Below, one piece after another: positions 20,401 to 24,083 of a stretch of 24,083 nt of DNA. The notes under the pieces are model-generated. The model was not told the DNA's origin. It saw only the letters and a program-made list of their open reading frames with translations, and ran no database searches. The DNA comes from Klebsormidium nitens. Lineage: Eukaryota > Streptophyta > Klebsormidiophyceae > Klebsormidiales > Klebsormidiaceae. The DNA lies in the NCBI GenBank assembly GCA_000708835.1, contig DF237862.1, positions 1 through 24,083 of the forward strand. The letters run 5' to 3'. How positions within the stretch are numbered: position 1 is the stretch's first letter; each line of letters opens with the position of its first letter. The translations under genes and the position numbers were made by a program.

Positions 20401-22725
20401 ACACGACCTCGTCAGCAAGGCCAACGAGGCGGACCAGGTACGGACGCCGATTGACCACATTCGGACGTCTGCTTTTCCCTCCGTTTTCGGAGTTGGGTTT
20501 TAGGGAGTCGTTTCTGTAGTTGTGGCGACCAGGGGAAGAGGATACACGACCTCGTCAGCAATGCCAATGAGGCGGACCAGGTACGGACGCCGATCGACCA
20601 CTTTCGGACGTCCGCTTTCGGACGTCCGCTTTTCACTCCGTTTTCGGAGTTGGGTTTTAGGGAGTCGTTTCCAGAGTTGTAGCGACCAGGGGAAGAGATA
20701 CACGACCTGGTCAGCAAGGCCAACGAGGCGGACCAGGTACGGAATTCGGTTGACCATTTTCGGACGTCCGTTTCCCAACCCCGTTCTTGGTTTAGGTTTA
20801 GTGTGCTGTCTCTATAATTCTAGCGACCAGGGGAAAGGATACACCCACGTTGTCAGCAAGAGCAACGAAGCGGACTAAGTGCGGACGCAGTTGATTACCT
20901 TTCGGACGTCCGATGTGCGACCCGTTGCGCCTGTGAGCTGCACTTGATCTGACGGACCCGTCATCAAGTGACACATCATAACGCCCAGAGCCAGGTTCGG
21001 ATTTTTCTTGTCCACCTTCTCTAACGACCTGGAGAGGAGGATAATGGAGGAGGATAATGGACTTTTCTCAGTAAGGTCGACGGAGCAGATAGGAATGGCG
21101 AACCGGCCGTGCTAGACGTCCGATTTGCATGTTATCTGGCAGAAGTCCGACAGGCACAGTGTACCGAAACAGATGTGGATCAGTGAGTTATAGCCCTGTC
21201 ACGAATCAACTTCGCCCAAGCCTCGCCCTTCCTTCGTCAGATGGCGCAGTTATCGAATGAGAAGTCAACGAAGCTTCTACCTTCCCTCAATGCATGTTGG
21301 AGAATTTCCTGGCAACCATTTTTGAGGTAAGTATTAAACGTGGTTCGGTTTACCCTGGTTAGCACGTTAGAACCAACGGATCCCTCTTTCTGCAGATTCT
21401 GGAGACCGTGCAGCGGCAGAAGAAGGAGGAGATGGCGCGACGCGCGCTCGAGCGGCAGCTCAAGGCCGAGGAGAAGCGCGAGAAGGCGGAGCAGATGAAG
21501 CGGATGCAGGCGAGCGCCCAAACCCCACAAAAACCCCTTTGTTTACCGCGCCGCGGCCGCGGCCGCGCACTTGGTTTGCCAGCTGGTTTCGTTGAGGCGA
21601 GGGGGTTTGCAGGAGGGGCTAGAAGTGGTCCTGCGCTCGAAGACGTGAATGGCTTTCCAGCAATCGGTGGCAGCGCGCTTCGACACCTGGCGAAGCGATA
21701 TGTCGAACAGAAGGTTGGATTTGTATCAAAGTATTCTCTGATTCGCTTCTCATTTTCAAGGCCTCGAGTCTAAGAATGCTCTCTTCCGGAGAAGACCAGA
21801 ACCCGCAGCACCCGGCAATCGCAGGGCTTCCAATCCATCGCGTCTCACCCTTCCAAAATTTTGCAGATCCCTCCTTAGCCTGCGTTCGCTCATTGATTGA
21901 CGCGTTCCGCTTTTCCGCTCTGCAGGCCTTCCACCGGGCGCAGATGCTCCAGCGGATCGAGGACGACACGGCACGCGCGCGCGCGCTCCTAGAGGCGCGC
22001 ACGCACCTCCAGCAGCGCAGAAAAGACGCGAACGTGGAGGCGAGCCTGCAGAGGCAGCAGCTGCTCATGCAGGTGCGGACACGTGGCTTAAAAAGATTCG
22101 TTCTCGCACAGACCGCTTTCAAACTGCCTTCTGTACGCCTCTTGTATCTTTCACGACTTTCAAAGCTTTGAACCGTTCACAAACTGGGGGAATCCATTTT
22201 TGCAAACAATCAAGAACCTGATCGCGGAGCCGCCCCTTGGCGCCTGAGTACTGACTAACCTCGAAGAACTCGGTTCCGAAGGAGCGCATCGGAATACACG
22301 TCCAGGAAAGCGTCAGTTCGACCTTTGTTTCTCTACGTTCCCGGCCCGTCCGCTCTCTGCGAAGAAGTCATTGATCCTCTTCTTGGGGATCCATTCAATC
22401 ACCGGCGATGAGATTTCAATCCTATCTCTTCCAACAGATCAGAGGCGGAGTTTGTCGTTTATTCGGCCCATCATTCATTTATCAGAGAGAAGAAACTAAT
22501 TCCAAATTTTGTTGTCAAGAGCATCTCACAATCCTCGTTCCCATGCAGATGGAGAAGCTGCAGATCACCAAGAAATGGTCCAAGCTCTCGGACGGTGCCC
22601 CGGACAGTCCAGGCGGCGACCACATCCCCGGACGGACGTCCAACCGGTCGCCCGAAAAGGCCTCGTCTCGGACGGGCGCCAGCTCCATCAGCCCACTGCG
22701 ACAGTCTCGGACGCGGGCGGCGTGA
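14406..22725 (+). CDS. CCDC177-like long coiled-coil protein
   Basis: Fifteen exons join in phase to 608 aa: 14406-14510, 15186-15264, 15592-15682, 15911-15993, 16492-16685, 16956-17036, 17326-17385, 17483-17542, 17923-18087, 18840-19058, 19832-19944, 20299-20437, 21396-21509, 21926-22072, 22549-22725. The N-terminal module holds LTSPRSLLACLQTGIDP, IIYRPFEEFAEKGL and KYEHCEAKRQEKLQRL followed by ERRKIM. The same order of blocks is found near the start of animal CCDC177 (TSPRSLEAC, LLPRAL, YEAYEAERRAKLQ, ERERIM). Next come a short Gly/Pro/Ser segment, then about 400 residues of nearly pure Arg/Glu/Lys/Gln/Ala coiled coil. The C-terminus is a Ser/Pro/Arg-rich tail ending RQSRTRAA. CCDC177 has no settled function; such coils are often structural or microtubule-linked, which is inference here. 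The exon 13 donor is a non-canonical GC (see findings). Three exons carry tandem partial copies downstream. Confidence 0.85.
18043..18396 (+). repeat. Decaying tandem copies of an exon 3' end and its donor (array A)
   Basis: The last 45 nt of exon 17923-18087 recur at 18141-18185 (about 4 mismatches), near 18234-18279, and near 18358-18396. Successive ends are 98, 94 and 117 nt apart. The second copy still ends AAGCAG|GTG. The third has lost the GT (TTGG follows). The fourth has AAGTAG in place of AAGCAG. Confidence 0.85.
18706..18740 (+). repeat. Decayed copy of the start of the next exon
   Basis: The segment beginning aagcagcgccaggaggagg matches the first bases of exon 18840-19058 (aagcagcgccagaaggagg), 134 nt upstream. 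Flanking pyrimidine-rich sequence is also alike. The acceptor AG has become GG, so the copy should not be spliced. Confidence 0.7.
19032..19306 (+). repeat. Decaying tandem copies of an exon 3' end and its donor (array B)
   Basis: The last 27 nt of exon 18840-19058 (coding NAEARQKAA) recur at 19118-19144, 19201-19227 and about 19281-19306. Ends are spaced 86, 83 and 79 nt apart. All four keep a GTGAG donor. Following intron starts are alike too (gtgagggtttgg). The second and third copies still code in frame (DAEARQKTA, DAEVQQKIA); the fourth is 26 nt and broken. Confidence 0.85.
19063..19089 (+). other. G-run cluster, possible intronic G-quadruplex
   Basis: Four runs of three to five G (19063-19065, 19069-19073, 19078-19082, 19087-19089) separated by TTT or TTTT lie 4 nt after the donor GT at 19059. 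The pattern fits a G-quadruplex on the transcript strand, close to the 5' splice site. Confidence 0.6.
20380..21095 (+). repeat. Decaying tandem copies of an exon 3' end, donor and intron (array C)
   Basis: A unit of about 140-155 nt is tandemly repeated. It consists of the exon end coding SDQEKRIHDLVSKANEADQ, the GTACGG donor, and the intron with cggacgtccgcttt and gttgggttttagggagtcgttt. Exon-like parts end at 20437 (real donor), 20580, 20736 and 20878. A very diverged fifth lies near 21067-21095. The copy ending 20736 has a 1-nt deletion. The one ending 20878 reads gactaa before gt. The intron part of the second unit contains a doubled cggacgtccgctt. Confidence 0.9.
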
Positions 22726-23091
22726 TTGAAGACAGGGCCTCAATGTTTCGGACGTCGGGTGGAAATTCAGTAGGACTCTGCATGAAACGTGTAGGTCGGT
22801 GGGCGTTTTTCTGTACAGCCTCGAAACGAGGGGTAGATGTGTTATTGCATGGCGCGCACGGAAAGAGGGGTGAGTCCGCGTGCGGTCTCACACTTTTGCA
22901 GCATCGATTGAGATTCAATAGCGTAGGGATACAAAAGCAGTGCTTGCATATATTGATATGGTACATATTGCACGAACATTTGCAGAGCGTATACAAGCAG
23001 GCGGCAGCTTGCCCACGCTGCATTATGACTCCGAGCACGTGGGTCGTAACTGTCTCGCCGTTTAACGACGTGCTTTATTCAGACCTGGGAC
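22726..23091. other. Convergent spacer after the coiled-coil gene
   Basis: These 366 bp lie between the stop of the coiled-coil gene and the stop of the minus-strand gene on the right, so they should hold both 3' UTRs. No further feature was recognised. Confidence 0.6.
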
Positions 23092-23797
23092 CTACTGATC
23101 CTCATACAACTCAGCAATGTGCTCCTTGAAGTCACACAGTCTGGTGAATCTCTGTTGGATTGTGCGCAGAAAGAACATATCGTCTAATTGAATAATTTCT
23201 TCGCCCGATCGATCTACCGATCGAAGTAACTTGACCTTCAAATTAGCGGATCCAGGCTGCAAATATGGAATTTGTGAAACGATTTGCAGTCATATGCCAT
23301 GCCTTCACATATTTACTTGACAGTGTCCGACCAGTAGCTAGCTGAACTTGAAAAGTGAGTTTCTAGTATCTGCTTTCTTATGCAGTGAACGCACAAATTA
23401 GAAGTTCGTCACCCGTTCCTAAGTACTAGCGGTTAAGTGGTCAAACAAAGATTGCGCTGACGTCATACATGGAGGGGTCGGCAGTCGCGACATGATGGCC
23501 CTGCGGCTTACGTCTGTTTGAATCTGTAAATAGCAGATCTCGCATGATGGAAGAATGTTCAACAAGTCATGCTTACCCGCTATTCACCAGGATATAGTGC
23601 GCCATCCTCACTGCTGTCGCATTTGTTCGGAGCATGTGAATGCTTCAGGAGCATGCTGTATCCGCCGACGGACTTATATTTGAGTGAGCAAGCATGTGTG
23701 ATCCGAGTTCCTAGCCCCTAACCTTCTGATCATGCAGATCACGCACCCAAGCGTGCGAAGAGGGTGCGAAGTCACTGCCGGGTGCGGCTAATTCCAT
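23092..23797 (-). CDS. Tentative small gene, unknown function
   Basis: Two minus-strand exons are proposed. The first, 23797-23723, starts at an ATG (MELAAPGSDF, ending RDLHDQK) and stops at an AAG|GTTAGG donor in phase 0. The last, 23256-23092, follows TTTGCAG and reads PGSANLKVKLLRSVDRSGEE, then DDMFFLRTIQQRFTRLCDF and KEHIAELYEDQ before TAG. Joined directly they give 79 aa. The last exon has strongly protein-like amphipathic helices, and I trust it more than the first. Small exons may be missing between them: a 12-nt phase-0 candidate bounded by ACAG and GTAAGC lies near 23505-23530. I do not recognise the family. The gene could also start beyond the right edge. Confidence 0.5.
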
Positions 23798-24083
23798 CTT
23801 GGACTGTACTGGAGATGTACTAGCAGAAACCGTTCACCCCACACTAGTATTCAATTGATGCATGACAAATAATTACGCTTGTGTTGAATCTGTCTAGGAT
23901 TCCTAATTCTGCCTTTCATTCTGAAACGTCCAGTTGTCAAAGTTAGCGGCCCGGCCGGACCGGCAGGCCGCGCGGGCGGCCCGGGGGCAGGCATAAAAGT
24001 CGTCAGATTTTTGGATGGATCAAGTTGACTGATAAAATAGGTAAATACGTCTTTTCAGTTCGGATCAAATATACCTTTAAAAG
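23798..24083. promoter_or_regulatory. GC-rich patch with TATA-like site
   Basis: A run made almost only of G and C lies at about 23946-23990, followed by gcataaaagt (23991-24000). This could be the core promoter of a + strand gene starting outside the window, or upstream DNA of the minus-strand gene ending at 23092. No open frame supports either choice. Confidence 0.3.

Noticed and set aside
20684-20878. Third and fourth copies of array C as real exons
   Set aside because: The third has a 1-nt deletion that shifts the frame. The fourth has a TAA just before the donor and further changes.

Overview
The window is nuclear DNA from a eukaryote, most likely a green alga. Evidence for this is the many short exons with GT-AG introns, GC-rich exons set in more AT-rich introns, and a plant-type FIS1 protein. 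I cannot name the species. No rRNA, tRNA, CRISPR array or intact mobile element was recognised. All gene models were built by hand: each exon was joined at AG/GT borders and checked for a continuous reading frame and phase.

Layout: (1) 1-1804, upstream DNA rich in short GTAC/GGTACC palindromes. (2) 1805-5347, + strand, a five-exon FIS1 tail-anchored fission protein (163 aa). (3) 5348-5976, the convergent 3' region. (4) 5977-13415, - strand, a ten-exon gene of about 844 aa for a glucokinase-regulatory-protein (GKRP/GCKR)-like double-SIS protein related to bacterial MurQ. (5) 13422-14405, a head-to-head intergenic region, probably holding two divergent promoters. (6) 14406-22725, + strand, a fifteen-exon gene for a long Arg/Glu/Lys/Gln-rich coiled-coil protein (608 aa) that resembles animal CCDC177. 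(7) 22726-23091, a convergent spacer. (8) 23092-23797, - strand, a tentative small gene of at least two exons. (9) 23798-24083, a GC-rich patch with a TATA-like site.

The genes do not form a pathway: a mitochondrial/peroxisomal fission adaptor, a sugar-phosphate-binding regulator and a coiled-coil protein are simply neighbours. Two points stand out. First, the GKRP-like and CCDC177-like genes are both best known from animals, which suggests old genes kept in this lineage or gained by it. Second, inside the coiled-coil gene three exons are each followed by a ladder of tandem copies of the exon's 3' end plus its 5' splice site, mostly decaying with distance. In every ladder the first extra copy is still a phase-0, in-frame candidate micro-exon with AG before it and GT after it. 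This looks like coiled-coil exons being extended, or exons being born, by local duplication anchored on splice donors, and it is the most novel structure I found here.
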